NCBI RefSeq assembly: GCF_900112525.1
Contig: NZ_FOMD01000001.1
Coordinates: forward strand, 744,001 to 808,000
Direction of reading: 5' to 3'
Origin: Klenkia taihuensis
GTDB lineage: Bacteria; Actinomycetota; Actinomycetes; Mycobacteriales; Geodermatophilaceae
Length of the DNA stretch: 64,000 nucleotides
Positions 19,430 to 30,536 of this stretch are shown here, one piece after another. The notes beneath the pieces were generated by a model. That model saw only the letters and a list, made by a program, of their open reading frames with translations. It searched no databases and was not told the DNA's origin. How positions within the stretch are numbered: the stretch's first letter is position 1; every line of letters begins with the position of its first letter. The translations under genes were made by a program, and so were the position numbers.

Positions 19430-20041
19430 TCAGGCGGGGCGGCCGCTGCGGCGGCCGCGCACGACCTCGACGACCGCCGGCACCAGCGAGAGCACCACGA
19501 CGCCGAGGATGAACAGCTCGACGTGGTCGCGGACGACGGCGACCTGGCCCAGCCAGTAGCCCAGCAGCGTCACCCCGGCCGCCCACAGGACGCCGCCCAG
19601 GACAGACCACACGACGTACCGCCGGACGTCCATCAGCGAGACCCCGGCCATCACGGTGGCGAAGGTGCGCACGATCGGCACGAAGCGGGCCAGCAGGACG
19701 GTCTTGTTGCCGTTGCGGTCGAAGAACCCCTGCGCCTTCTCCACGTACTCGGCCTTGAACAGGCGGCTGTCGGGCCGGCTGAAGACCGTGGGCCCCACCC
19801 GGCGGCCGATCCAGTAGCCGACCAGGTTGCCGGCGATCGCGGCCAGCGGGAGCGCGACGAGCAGCACCCACAGCGGCACGGAGAACACCCCGCCGGCGAC
19901 CAGCAGGCCCGCGGTGAACAGCAGGGAGTCACCGGGCAGGAAGAACCCGACCAGCAGCCCGCACTCGGCGAACAGGATCACCATGATCCCGATCAGGCCG
20001 AAGGTGTTGACCAGGTGCGTCGGGTCCAGGAAGGAGCTCAC
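19430..20041 (-). CDS. DedA/SNARE-associated family membrane protein
   Basis: The 203-residue protein has about five hydrophobic segments and the DedA-family signature region: FxxGDSLLF near the N-terminus, YWIGRRVG, and the ARFVPIVRTFATVMAGVSLMD motif. DedA proteins are linked to membrane lipid (undecaprenyl phosphate or phosphatidylethanolamine) flipping and pH tolerance. GTG 20041 is preceded eight bases upstream by a TACGGT -10 box rather than a ribosome site. Confidence 0.9.
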   Translation of the reverse strand: MSSFLDPTHLVNTFGLIGIMVILFAECGLLVGFFLPGDSLLFTAGLLVAGGVFSVPLWVLLVALPLAAIAGNLVGYWIGRRVGPTVFSRPDSRLFKAEYVEKAQGFFDRNGNKTVLLARFVPIVRTFATVMAGVSLMDVRRYVVWSVLGGVLWAAGVTLLGYWLGQVAVVRDHVELFILGVVVLSLVPAVVEVVRGRRSGRPA

Positions 20042-20049
20042 GGCGCGGG

Positions 20050-20055
20050 ACCGTA
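20050..20055 (-). promoter_or_regulatory. -10 box of dedA-like gene
   Basis: TACGGT on the minus strand, eight bases from GTG 20041. Confidence 0.5.
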
Positions 20056-20109
20056 CGTGCGCCGACTGTGAGGACGCTGGACGTGCTGGGGAGCGTCGGT
20101 CCCACGACG

Positions 20110-20115
20110 TACCGT
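20110..20115 (+). promoter_or_regulatory. -10 box of the FAD-linked oxidase gene
   Basis: TACCGT, six bases before GTG 20122. Confidence 0.5.
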
Positions 20116-20121
20116 GGCCGC

Positions 20122-21543
20122 GTGACCGCCACCACAGCGACGACGACATCGCCGGACGCCGCCGCCCCCGACTGGCTCGCGGAGCTCACCGCCGCGCTGG
20201 GCCGGGACAGCGTGCTCACCGACCCCGACGTCACCGCCTCCTACGCCCGCGACCAGGCGATGCTCGCCCCGGCCGGCACCCCGGCCGCGGTCGTGCTGCC
20301 GCGCACCACCGCCGACGTGTCGGCGGCCCTGCGCATCGCGCACGCCCATGGCGTGCCGGTCGTCCCCCGCGGCGCGGGCTCGGGCCTGGCGGGCGCGGCG
20401 AACGCGGTCGACGGCGCGATCACGCTGGTCATGACGCGGATGGACAAGGTGCTGGAGGTGTCCACCGCCGACCGGCTGGCCGTCGTCCAGCCCGGCGTGG
20501 TGAACAAGGCGCTGCGCGACGAGGTCGCGAAGCACGGGCTGTTCTACCCACCGGACCCGTCGTCCTACGACTGGTGCACGATCGGCGGCAACCTGGCCAA
20601 CAACTCCGGCGGCCTGTGCTGCGTGAAGTACGGCGTCACCACCGACTACGTGCTCGGCATGGAGGTCGTGCTCGCCGACGGGCGCGTGCTGCGCACCGGC
20701 CGGCGCACGGTCAAGGGCGTGGCCGGCTACGACCTGCCCAAGCTGTTCGTCGGCTCCGAGGGCACGCTCGGGGTGATCACCGAGGCCACGCTGTCGCTGC
20801 GGCCCGCCCCGCGCACGCCGGTCACCCTGGTCGCCACCTTCTCCAGCACCGCGCAGACCGGCCAGGTCGTGGAGGCCGCGGTGAGCTGCGGCGTCGTCCC
20901 CAGCCTCATGGAGGTCATGGACCAGACCTGCATCCGGGCCGTGGACGACATGCTCAAGGCCGACCTGGACCGCGACGCGCACGCGCTGCTGGTCGCGCAG
21001 TCCGACGCCGGCGGCGAGGCCGCCGTCGCCGAGATGGAGGTGCTGGCGCAGCTGTGCCGCGACGCCGGCTGCGAGCTGGTGCACGTCACCGACGACGCCG
21101 CCGAGGGCGACCTGCTGCTGGCCGCCCGCCGGATGGCGCTGCCCGCGCTGGAGCAGCTGGGCACCACGCTCATCGACGACGTCGCCGTCCCCCGGTCGCG
21201 GATCGCCGCCTTCCTCGACGGCTGCGACGCCATCGCCCGCGAGCGCGGCCTGGTCATCGGCGTCGTCGGGCACGCCGGCGACGGCAACATGCACCCGACG
21301 ATGTGCTTCGACCCGACCGACGAGGACCACAAGGCGCGTGCCTTCGCCGCCTTCGACGACGTCCTCGAGCTGGGCCTGGCGCTGGGCGGCACGATCACCG
21401 GCGAGCACGGGGTGGGCAACCTGAAGTCCGAGTGGCTGGAGCGCGAGATCGGCCCGGTGGCCCTGGACGTGCACCGCTCGATCAAGCGCGCGCTGGACCC
21501 CGACGGGCTGCTCAACCCGGGGAAGATGTTCAGCGCGGGTTGA
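20122..21543 (+). CDS. FAD-linked 2-hydroxyacid oxidase/dehydrogenase (GlcD-like)
   Basis: The 473-residue flavoenzyme has an N-terminal PCMH FAD domain (VPRGAGSGLAGAA pyrophosphate loop; IGGNLANNSGG) and a C-terminal FAD-oxidase domain with the conserved GHAGDGNMHP and GEHGVG motifs. It resembles glycolate oxidase GlcD and D-lactate dehydrogenases. No GlcE or GlcF gene is adjacent, so a single-subunit D-lactate or D-2-hydroxyacid dehydrogenase is more likely than a glycolate oxidase complex. The substrate cannot be fixed from sequence. Confidence 0.88.
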   Translation: MTATTATTTSPDAAAPDWLAELTAALGRDSVLTDPDVTASYARDQAMLAPAGTPAAVVLPRTTADVSAALRIAHAHGVPVVPRGAGSGLAGAANAVDGAITLVMTRMDKVLEVSTADRLAVVQPGVVNKALRDEVAKHGLFYPPDPSSYDWCTIGGNLANNSGGLCCVKYGVTTDYVLGMEVVLADGRVLRTGRRTVKGVAGYDLPKLFVGSEGTLGVITEATLSLRPAPRTPVTLVATFSSTAQTGQVVEAAVSCGVVPSLMEVMDQTCIRAVDDMLKADLDRDAHALLVAQSDAGGEAAVAEMEVLAQLCRDAGCELVHVTDDAAEGDLLLAARRMALPALEQLGTTLIDDVAVPRSRIAAFLDGCDAIARERGLVIGVVGHAGDGNMHPTMCFDPTDEDHKARAFAAFDDVLELGLALGGTITGEHGVGNLKSEWLEREIGPVALDVHRSIKRALDPDGLLNPGKMFSAG

Positions 21544-21562
21544 GCCTGGGCACCCGGGGGCG

Positions 21563-22921
21563 GTGTCGAGACAACGGCTGCTGGTCATCGGGGGCGACGC
21601 GGGCGGCATGTCCGCCGCGGCGCAGGCCCGCCGCATCGACGGGTCCCTGGACGTCGTGGTGCTCGAGCAGGGCGAGGACACCTCGTTCTCCGCCTGCGGC
21701 ATCCCGTACTGGGTCGGTGACCTGGTCGGCAGCCGCGAGGACCTGGTCGCCCGGACGCCGGAGGAGCACCGCCGGCGCGGCATCGCGGTGCACACCGGCA
21801 CCCGTGCCGAGTCGGTCGACCTGGACGCCTGCCGGGTCACCGCCGCCGACGGCCGCACCTTCGACTACGACCACCTGCTGATCGCCACCGGCGGCCGGCC
21901 CTCCCGCCCGCCGATCGAGGGCCTGAACGCCCCCGGCGTCCTCGGCGTGCACCGCCTCGACGACGGCGCCCGCATCCGGGCCGCGATCGACGCGCTGCCG
22001 CGCGACCGGCAGGGGAAGGCCGTCGTCCTGGGCGGGGGCTACATCGGCCTGGAGATGGCCGAGGTGCTGCAGCGCCGCGGGCTGGCCGTCGACGTCGTGC
22101 TCGCCGACCCGCTGCCGATGGGCCTGCTGGACGCCGACATGGGCGAGCGGGTCTGCGAGGCGATGCGGGCCATGGGGATGGGCGTGCACACCGACCAGGC
22201 GGTGCGTGAGGTGCTGCTGGACCGCGACGGCCGGGCCTGCGGGGTGCGCACCGACCAGGGGACCTACGACGCCGACCTCGTCGTCCTCGGCCTGGGCATG
22301 GGGCCCGAGGCCCGGCTGGCCGAGGCCGCCGGTCTGGGCATCGGGGTGACCGGCGGGATCGACGTCGACGCGACCATGCGCAGCCGCACCCACGAGAACG
22401 TCTTCGCCGCCGGCGACTGTGTGCAGACCTACCACCACCTCACCGGGGAGCCCGCGCACGTCGCGCTGGGCACGCACGCGAACAAGCAGGGCCGGGTCGC
22501 CGGGTCGGTCATCGCCGGTCGGCCGGCCCGGTTCGCCGGCGTGCTGGGGACGGCGCTCACCAAGGTGGGTGACCTGGAGATCGGCCGCACCGGGCTGTGC
22601 ACCACGCAGGCCGAGCAGGCCGGGTTCGACTTCCGCACCGACGTCGTCGAGGGCACCACCCGGGCCGGTTACTACCCGGGCGCAGAGGACATCGCGGTCA
22701 AGCTGGTCACCGAGGCGGGGTCGGGGCGGCTGCTGGGCGGCCAGGTCGTCGGCGGCGCGGGTGCGGGCAAGCGGGTCGACGTGCTGGCCACCGCGATCTG
22801 GGGCCGGATGACGGCGGAGGAGCTGTCGGAGTCCGACCTGTCCTACGCCCCGCCGTTCTCCCCGACCTACGACGTGGTGGCGGTGGCCGCGCGGGTGGTC
22901 AGCCGGGCCGAACGGGGCTGA
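21563..22921 (+). CDS. CoA-disulfide-reductase-like FAD/NAD(P) oxidoreductase
   Basis: The 452-residue pyridine-nucleotide disulfide oxidoreductase has an FAD-binding LLVIGGDAGGMSAA motif at the N-terminus, a single redox cysteine C45 in FSACGIPY (the CoADR/NADH-oxidase signature), a second nucleotide fold VVLGGGYIGLEMAE, and a FAD-contacting ENVFAAGDC. It may reduce CoA disulfide, polysulfide or oxygen; the choice is not clear from sequence. GTG 21563 lies 19 bases after the preceding flavoenzyme, so they are probably one operon. Its last 23 bases overlap the converging membrane gene. Confidence 0.88.
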   Translation: MSRQRLLVIGGDAGGMSAAAQARRIDGSLDVVVLEQGEDTSFSACGIPYWVGDLVGSREDLVARTPEEHRRRGIAVHTGTRAESVDLDACRVTAADGRTFDYDHLLIATGGRPSRPPIEGLNAPGVLGVHRLDDGARIRAAIDALPRDRQGKAVVLGGGYIGLEMAEVLQRRGLAVDVVLADPLPMGLLDADMGERVCEAMRAMGMGVHTDQAVREVLLDRDGRACGVRTDQGTYDADLVVLGLGMGPEARLAEAAGLGIGVTGGIDVDATMRSRTHENVFAAGDCVQTYHHLTGEPAHVALGTHANKQGRVAGSVIAGRPARFAGVLGTALTKVGDLEIGRTGLCTTQAEQAGFDFRTDVVEGTTRAGYYPGAEDIAVKLVTEAGSGRLLGGQVVGGAGAGKRVDVLATAIWGRMTAEELSESDLSYAPPFSPTYDVVAVAARVVSRAERG

Positions 22922-23531
22922 CCCGGTCGCGCGGCGGGGTGGTGCGCACGGCCAGCGCCGCCCCGGTGACGGCGACGAGCTCCAGCAGCAGCATCGCCCA
23001 CGCGCCCCAGGCCGGGGTGCCGGCCGACCCCAGCAGCCGGACGACGGTGACCACGTGCGCGACGAGTCCGACGACGGCGAACAGCAGCGCCACCCAGGCG
23101 CAGCCCCGGCGCAGCCGCAGCCAGACGAGGACCAGCAGCAGGGCGGCGGGGACGACGCCGACGACCGCCCCGCCGACCTGCTCCTCCGGCGTGGCCCCGA
23201 CGTCGACGGCCAGGGTGACCACGACCCCGGCGACCACCAGCCCGACGACGAGGGCGGTCACGGCCCACCGTCCCGGCCGGGACCACGGGACGGCGACCAG
23301 GCCGACGAGGGCCGCGGCCACCATGCCGGCGAAGGCCGGGACGACCGTGGCCTGGTAGCCGTCCAGCCGGAGCAGGTCGGCCTGCGTGGCGTCGACCCGC
23401 CCGCCGCCGTCCAGTGCGCCCGACGCCCAGGTGGTGTCGCCGGTGAGCAGGGCCGAGGCCGCCGCCGCGGCGACGACCAGCAGCCAGCCGAGCAGGGGGC
23501 CACCGCGGGGGCGCGGGCGATCGGTCACCAC
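22899..23531 (-). CDS. Hypothetical membrane protein, about five helices
   Basis: The 210-residue hydrophobic protein has an N-terminus (VVTDRPRPRGGP) followed by a signal-anchor helix and an extracytoplasmic stretch (GDTTWASGALDGGG), then four further helices. GTG 23531 and GTG 23528 are equally possible starts. No family recognised. Its 3' end overlaps the CoADR-like gene on the opposite strand by 23 bases. Confidence 0.75.
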   Translation of the reverse strand: MVTDRPRPRGGPLLGWLLVVAAAAASALLTGDTTWASGALDGGGRVDATQADLLRLDGYQATVVPAFAGMVAAALVGLVAVPWSRPGRWAVTALVVGLVVAGVVVTLAVDVGATPEEQVGGAVVGVVPAALLLVLVWLRLRRGCAWVALLFAVVGLVAHVVTVVRLLGSAGTPAWGAWAMLLLELVAVTGAALAVRTTPPRDRVSPVRPG

Positions 23532-23636
23532 GGGGCGATCCTGCCGGGTGCCGTGCTCGCCCGCTGTCGTCGTCCGCAGGTCGGGCGGGATACTGACCGG
23601 CGAGCAGCTCGTCCTCTCTTCGACAGGAGCGTCACC

Positions 23637-24668
23637 GTGCCCATCGCGACCCCCGAGGTCTACGCCGACATGATCAGCCGGGCGAAGGCGAACGGCTTCG
23701 CCTACCCGGCCATCAACTGCACCTCCTCGGAGACGGTCAACGCCGCGCTGCGCGGGTTCGCCGACGCCGGGTCCGACGGCATCATCCAGTTCTCCACCGG
23801 CGGCGCGGAGTTCATCTCCGGCACCCGGGTCAAGGACATGGTCGTGGGCGCCACCGCGCTGGCCGAGTACACCCACGTGGCCGCGCAGCACTACCCGGTC
23901 AACGTCGCGCTGCACACCGACCACTGCCCCAAGGACAAGCTGGACAGCTACGTCCGGCCGCTCATCGCGCTCTCGCAGGAGCGGGTCGACAAGGGCGGCA
24001 ACCCGCTGTTCCAGTCGCACATGTGGGACGGGTCGGCCATCGACCTGGACGAGAACCTGTCGATCGCCGCGGAGCTGATCGAGAAGACCGCCGCGGCCAA
24101 GATCGTGCTCGAGCTGGAGATCGGCGTCGTCGGCGGCGAGGAGGACGGCGTCTCCCACGACATCAACGACAAGCTCTACACCGCCCCCGGCGACTTCGTG
24201 CAGACCGCGAAGACCCTGGGCCTGGGCGAGAAGGGCATCTACCTGCTGGCCGCGACCTTCGGCAACGTGCACGGCGTCTACAAGCCGGGCAACGTGAAGC
24301 TGCGCCCCGAGGTGCTCAAGGAGGGCCAGGAGGTCGTCGTCTCCGAGCTGGGTCTGGAGGCCGGCTCCAAGCCGTTCAACTTCGTCTTCCACGGCGGGTC
24401 GGGCTCCTCGCAGGAGGAGATCCGCGAGGCGCTGAGCTACGGCACGGTGAAGATGAACGTCGACACCGACACCCAGTACGCCTTCACCCGGCCGATCGCC
24501 GGGCACATGTTCAGCAACTACGACGGCGTGCTCAAGGTCGACGGCGAGGTCGGCAACAAGAAGACCTACGACCCGCGCACCTACATGAAGCTGGCCGAGA
24601 CCAGCATGGCCGCCCGCGTCACCCAGGCCTGCGAGGACCTGCTCTCGGCCGGGACGTCGCAGTCGTGA
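23637..24668 (+). CDS. fba: Class II fructose-bisphosphate aldolase
   Basis: The 343-residue zinc-dependent enzyme cleaves fructose-1,6-bisphosphate to DHAP and glyceraldehyde-3-phosphate. The class II signatures are present: HTDHCPKDK with metal ligands, LELEIGVVGGEEDG, ATFGNVHGVYKPG and the phosphate-binding HGGSGSS. GTG 23637 follows ACAGGAG. The stop overlaps the DUF3151 start (GTGA), a gene order kept in many actinobacteria. Confidence 0.97.
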   Translation: MPIATPEVYADMISRAKANGFAYPAINCTSSETVNAALRGFADAGSDGIIQFSTGGAEFISGTRVKDMVVGATALAEYTHVAAQHYPVNVALHTDHCPKDKLDSYVRPLIALSQERVDKGGNPLFQSHMWDGSAIDLDENLSIAAELIEKTAAAKIVLELEIGVVGGEEDGVSHDINDKLYTAPGDFVQTAKTLGLGEKGIYLLAATFGNVHGVYKPGNVKLRPEVLKEGQEVVVSELGLEAGSKPFNFVFHGGSGSSQEEIREALSYGTVKMNVDTDTQYAFTRPIAGHMFSNYDGVLKVDGEVGNKKTYDPRTYMKLAETSMAARVTQACEDLLSAGTSQS

Positions 24669-25072
24669 CCCACGCCCACCGGGACCTGCTGGGCCCGCCG
24701 CCGGAGACCCTGCTGCCGGCCAACCCCGAGGCCGACGCTGCGCTGGCCGCCGGGACCCCGGCCGCCGAGGTCGCAGCCAGTCACCCGACGGTGAGCGCCG
24801 CCTGGGCGCAGCTGGCCGAGGACGCGCTGGCCGGGGGCCGGGTCATCGAGGCCTACGCCTACGGCCGCACCGGCTACCACCGCGGCCTGGACGCGCTGCG
24901 CCGCAACGGCTGGAAGGGCTACGGCCCGGTGCCGTGGTCGCACGAGCCCAACCGTGGCTTCCTGCGCTGCGTGACCGAGCTGGCCAAGGCCAGCGAGGCG
25001 ATCGGCGAGACCGCGGAGACCCAGCGCCTCACCGAGCTGCTGCGCGACTGCGACCCCACCCTCGCCCCCTAG
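24665..25072 (+). CDS. DUF3151 family protein
   Basis: The 135-residue soluble protein has the conserved DUF3151 pattern: LLGPPPETLLP near the start, RVIEAYAYGRTGYHRGLDALRRNGWKG in the middle, then EPNRGFLRC. The function is unknown. It is translationally coupled to fba (GTGA overlap), which suggests a role tied to the aldolase or central carbon flow. The TAG stop at 25070-25072 lies 30 bases before the first flanking palindrome of the 25250 gene. Confidence 0.88.
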   Translation: MTHAHRDLLGPPPETLLPANPEADAALAAGTPAAEVAASHPTVSAAWAQLAEDALAGGRVIEAYAYGRTGYHRGLDALRRNGWKGYGPVPWSHEPNRGFLRCVTELAKASEAIGETAETQRLTELLRDCDPTLAP

Positions 25073-25101
25073 CTGGAGCAGCATCCGGTCACCAGGGCAG
25101 C

Positions 25102-25154
25102 ATCCGGTCACCGGGTAGCGATCCGGTCAGTGCACGCACTGACCGGATCGCTGC
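25102..25154. repeat. Palindromic repeat, left flank of the 25250 gene
   Basis: Contains a perfect 17-bp inverted repeat (25117-25133 with 25136-25152) around two bases. The 51 bases at 25102-25152 match 26253-26303 at 45 positions. A 16-base direct repeat, GCAGCATCCGGTCACC, occurs just before at 25078-25093 and 25097-25112. The gene side also holds a CTGTGGA/TCCACAG repeat at 25174-25199. Confidence 0.85.
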
Positions 25155-25249
25155 GCAGTGGCCACGCACGGGGCTGTGGATGGCCGGGGCTGTCCACAGA
25201 TCGCTGACGACCACACCGCCGGGGCCTGCGCCGGGCCACTGTCCACGGC

Positions 25250-26242
25250 ATGCACCCCTTCCTGCGCGCCGCGGCGACCCAGCAGCACGGCGTCGTCACC
25301 ACGCGCGACCTCACCCGGGCCGGCATCACGCCGCAGGAGGTGCGGCGGGCGGTGGTCAACGGCGCATGGGTCAGGTTGCGGCGCGGAGCGTTCATCGAGT
25401 CCACCGCGCTGGCGGGCGCCGATGCGGCAGGGGAGCGCCACCTCGTGGAGGCCACCGCTGTGGTGCACAGCGTCGACCGCCCCGGCGCGGTGCTCAGCGG
25501 GTATTCGGCGGCCAAGGTGTGGGGGCTGCCCACGCCGCGGCGGCTACGCGGGACCGTGACGCTCACCGACCCCGAGCAGCACCGTCGTGGCCACGGGTAC
25601 GTGATCACCCACGGACCGCTGCCGCCGGGCTCGACCACCGTGCACCGCGGCCTCCCCGTCACCACGCTGGCGCGCACGGTGGTCGACTGCGCCCGGTCGT
25701 GGTCGATGGAGGAGGCGGTCATCCTGGCCGACGCCGCCCGCTGGGGCGACCGGCTGACCGCGCGTGAGCTCGAGGAGGCGCTGGGCGCCGCGGCCGACCA
25801 CCGGGGCGTGGCGGCCGCGCGACGGGCGGTCGGGCTCGCCCGCGACGGCGCGGACTCCCCGCTCCAGACTCGTACCCGGTTGCGGCTGCACGAGGCGGAC
25901 CTCGAGATCCCGGAGCTGCAGGTCGTCATCCGCGCCGACGGGGTGTCCCACGAGGCCGACGGCTGGTTCGGTCGGCACGGCATCGTCATGGCCTGCGACG
26001 GCCGGCAGAAGTACCGGGATCCATGGGGGATGACGACGGAGCAGAAGCACTGGCAGGAGAAGCGCCAGCGCGAGGTGCTGATGGCGGCGGGCGTCCGCTT
26101 CTGGACGGTCACCACCGAGGACGTCGAGGACGGGTGGCCGCGGGCGATGGCGCGGCTGCTCGAGCTCATGGCGCACACCTCGCCCGTGCCGCTGCGCGTC
26201 GTGGTGTCCGGCGAGCGCCGCCGCAGGCCCCGCGCCGGGTGA
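25250..26242 (+). CDS. AbiEi-like winged-helix protein with degenerate nuclease-like C-terminus
   Basis: The 330-residue protein has an N-terminal winged helix (GVVTTRDLTRAGITPQEVRRA) like AbiEi antitoxin domains. The C-terminus has the layout of DUF559/Vsr-type PD-(D/E)XK folds: D237 in HEADGW, then MACDGRQKY, then an Arg/Lys-rich helix and RFWTVTTEDV. The glutamate usually found before xDG (V-E-Y-D-G) is alanine here (A248), so nuclease activity is doubtful. No AbiEii toxin gene is adjacent. The gene is enclosed by two copies of a 51-bp palindromic repeat. It could be an orphan regulator or a decayed nuclease of a small mobile cassette. Confidence 0.8.
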   Translation: MHPFLRAAATQQHGVVTTRDLTRAGITPQEVRRAVVNGAWVRLRRGAFIESTALAGADAAGERHLVEATAVVHSVDRPGAVLSGYSAAKVWGLPTPRRLRGTVTLTDPEQHRRGHGYVITHGPLPPGSTTVHRGLPVTTLARTVVDCARSWSMEEAVILADAARWGDRLTARELEEALGAAADHRGVAAARRAVGLARDGADSPLQTRTRLRLHEADLEIPELQVVIRADGVSHEADGWFGRHGIVMACDGRQKYRDPWGMTTEQKHWQEKRQREVLMAAGVRFWTVTTEDVEDGWPRAMARLLELMAHTSPVPLRVVVSGERRRRPRAG

Positions 26243-26252
26243 TGCGGACGGA

Positions 26253-26305
26253 ATCCGATCACCGGGCAGCGATCCGGTCGGTGCATGCGCTGACCAGATC
26301 GCTGC
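26253..26305. repeat. Palindromic repeat, right flank of the 25250 gene
   Basis: Second copy of the 25102 repeat in the same orientation, starting 11 bases after the stop. Its arms (26266-26285 with 26286-26305) pair at 17 of 20 positions, with three substitutions relative to a perfect palindrome. Confidence 0.85.
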
Positions 26306-26425
26306 ACCGCGACCGGCTGTGCACGCGGTGACCGTGTACGGCCGGACATTGACCCTTCCTGTCTGCACATATGTTCTGACGGTAGGCACTTCTGTGCTGC
26401 GCCATCCCGTGGCACGATGCGCGGG

Positions 26426-27330
26426 ATGAGCAACGCAGCTCTGCCTCCGGTGGCTCCGGACGACCGTCCCGTCGTCCCGGTCTTCTTCCTGTCCGACTCC
26501 ACGGGCATCAGCGCCGAGATCATGGGCAACGCGCTGCTCATCCAGTTCCCCGAGGTCAGCTTCGACCGCACGCTGGTGCCCTTCATCGCGACCGTGGAGA
26601 TGGCCCGCGAGGTCGTCGCCCAGCTCGACGACGCGATGGCGGCAGCCCGGGCCGGCACGGCCGCCGCACCGCTGGTCTTCTGCACCGCGGTCGTCGACGA
26701 GGTGCGCGCCGAGCTGTTCCGCACGACCGCCCCGGTCATCGACCTGTTCGGCATGCACATGGCCCGGGTCGAGGAGCTGCTCGGCGCCCGCGGTCTGCGC
26801 GAGGCCCGCCGGCTGCACGGGGTGGGCGACGTCCGCCGCTACAACGACCGGATGGCCGCGGTCGAGTTCGCGATCGAGCACGACGACGGCCAGACCTTCC
26901 GGGCGATCGAGCGCGCCGACGTCATCCTGCTGGCGCCCTCCCGCTGCGGGAAGACGCCCACCGCCATGTACCTGGCCCTGCAGCACGGCCTCTTCGTCGC
27001 CAACTACCCGCTGGTCGACGAGGACCTGGAGACCACCGACCTGCCCCGCCCGGTGCGCGAGCACGCGGCCAAGTGCTTCGGGCTGACCACCACGGTGACC
27101 CGGCTGTCCCGGGTCCGCCAGGAGCGGCGCCCCAACTCGCGCTACGCGTCCGAGGCGCAGTGCCGCTTCGAGCTGCGCCAGGCCGTGGCGATGTACGACC
27201 GGCACCGGATGCCGACGATCGACACCTCGAGCTCGTCGGTCGAGGAGATCGCCGCCGTCGTCCTGCAGACCCTCAAGCGCACCCGCCCCGGCGCCCGCCG
27301 GCCGGCGTCCGGCACCCCTGGAGGAAATCC

Positions 27331-27334
<4 letters not shown>
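26426..27334 (+). CDS. PEP synthase regulatory protein (kinase/pyrophosphorylase, DUF299)
   Basis: The 302-residue bifunctional regulator of PEP synthase phosphorylates it with ADP and reverses this with phosphate. The P-loop is [17 protein letters not shown] and the family start [12 protein letters not shown] is clear. ATG 26426 (MSNAALPP) is chosen over ATG 26417 because a CACGAT -10-like box sits seven bases upstream of it. It is coupled to ppsA by a GTGA overlap, so regulator and target are made together. The AT-richer stretch at 26360-26400 probably carries promoter elements. Confidence 0.93.
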
Positions 27335-29693
<2,359 letters not shown>

Positions 29694-29697
<4 letters not shown>

Positions 29698-30536
29698 CGG
29701 CCCCGGCGCAGCTCGGCGGTGAGGGTGGCGAGCGCGTCGCCACCGCTCATCAGCTGGGTCAGCCCCTCGACGTCGACGTCCTCGCGGGTCAGGTCGGCGG
29801 CCACCCGGCCGCCGGCCAGCAGCAGGAACCGGTCCCCGACCAGGTGCGCGTAGCCGGGCATCGACGTCACGAACAGCACCGCGATGCCTGCGTCGCGGGC
29901 GGCGACGACCGTGCGCAGCACCAGCGCGTGCTGCGCCACGGTCAGCGGTGCCGCCGGCTCGTCGACCACCAGCACCCGGGCACCGAAGTGGATCGCCCGC
30001 GCCACCGCCAGGCTGTGCCGCTGCCCCGGCTGCAGCGCCGCCGCCGGCTGGTTGACGTTGAGCCCCGGCAGCCCGACCCGGGCCAGCCCCCGCGCGGCGC
30101 CGTCGCGGGCGGCCTCCAGGTCGATGCGCCGGAACGGCCACACGCCCCGCGTCGGCTCGTCGCCCAGCCAGAAGTTGCGCCAGACCGTCATCAGCGGGAT
30201 GACGGCGAGGTCCTGCCAGATGGTGGCGATGCCCCGGGACCGGGCCTGCCGCGGACGCCGGAACCGCACCGCCGTGCCGTCGACGAGCAGCTCGCCCTCG
30301 TCGTGCCGGCGCACCCCCGACATCACCTGGACGACGGTCGACTTGCCCGCCCCGTTCTCGCCCAGCAGGCAGGTGACCGTGCCGGGCAGCAGCCGCAGCG
30401 AGACCCGGTCCAGCGCCGGGACCTGGCCGTAGCGCACCGTCACCCCGCGCAGCTCCAGCACCGGGGCCGTGGCGACCGGCGGCAGCACCGGGGCGCCCTC
30501 GGGCTCCGGGAACGGCAGCGCCTCCTGCACGCTCAC
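29694..30536 (-). CDS. Degenerate sugar-type ABC transporter ATPase
   Basis: The 280-residue RbsA-like single ATPase domain has an intact Walker A (GENGAGKS, 59-66), Q-loop ([10 protein letters not shown]) and Walker B (VLVVDEP). However, the ABC signature LSGGERQ of its paralogue at 60095 reads LQPGQRH (168 onward), DEPTAAL reads DEPAAPL, and the switch histidine of ITHN is replaced (S225 in VTSMP). Loss of the signature and H-loop predicts very weak or no hydrolysis. GTG 30536 overlaps the permease stop. No substrate-binding protein is adjacent. It may be a decaying duplicate or an ATP-binding pseudoenzyme with a regulatory role. Confidence 0.85.

Noticed and set aside
25250-26242. Complete type IV toxin-antitoxin system
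   Set aside because: Only an AbiEi-like domain is present. No AbiEii nucleotidyltransferase toxin lies on either side.
25102-26305. Insertion sequence or transposon ends
   Set aside because: No transposase gene and no clear target-site duplication. The repeats are palindromes in direct orientation rather than simple terminal inverted repeats, so I list them as repeats only.
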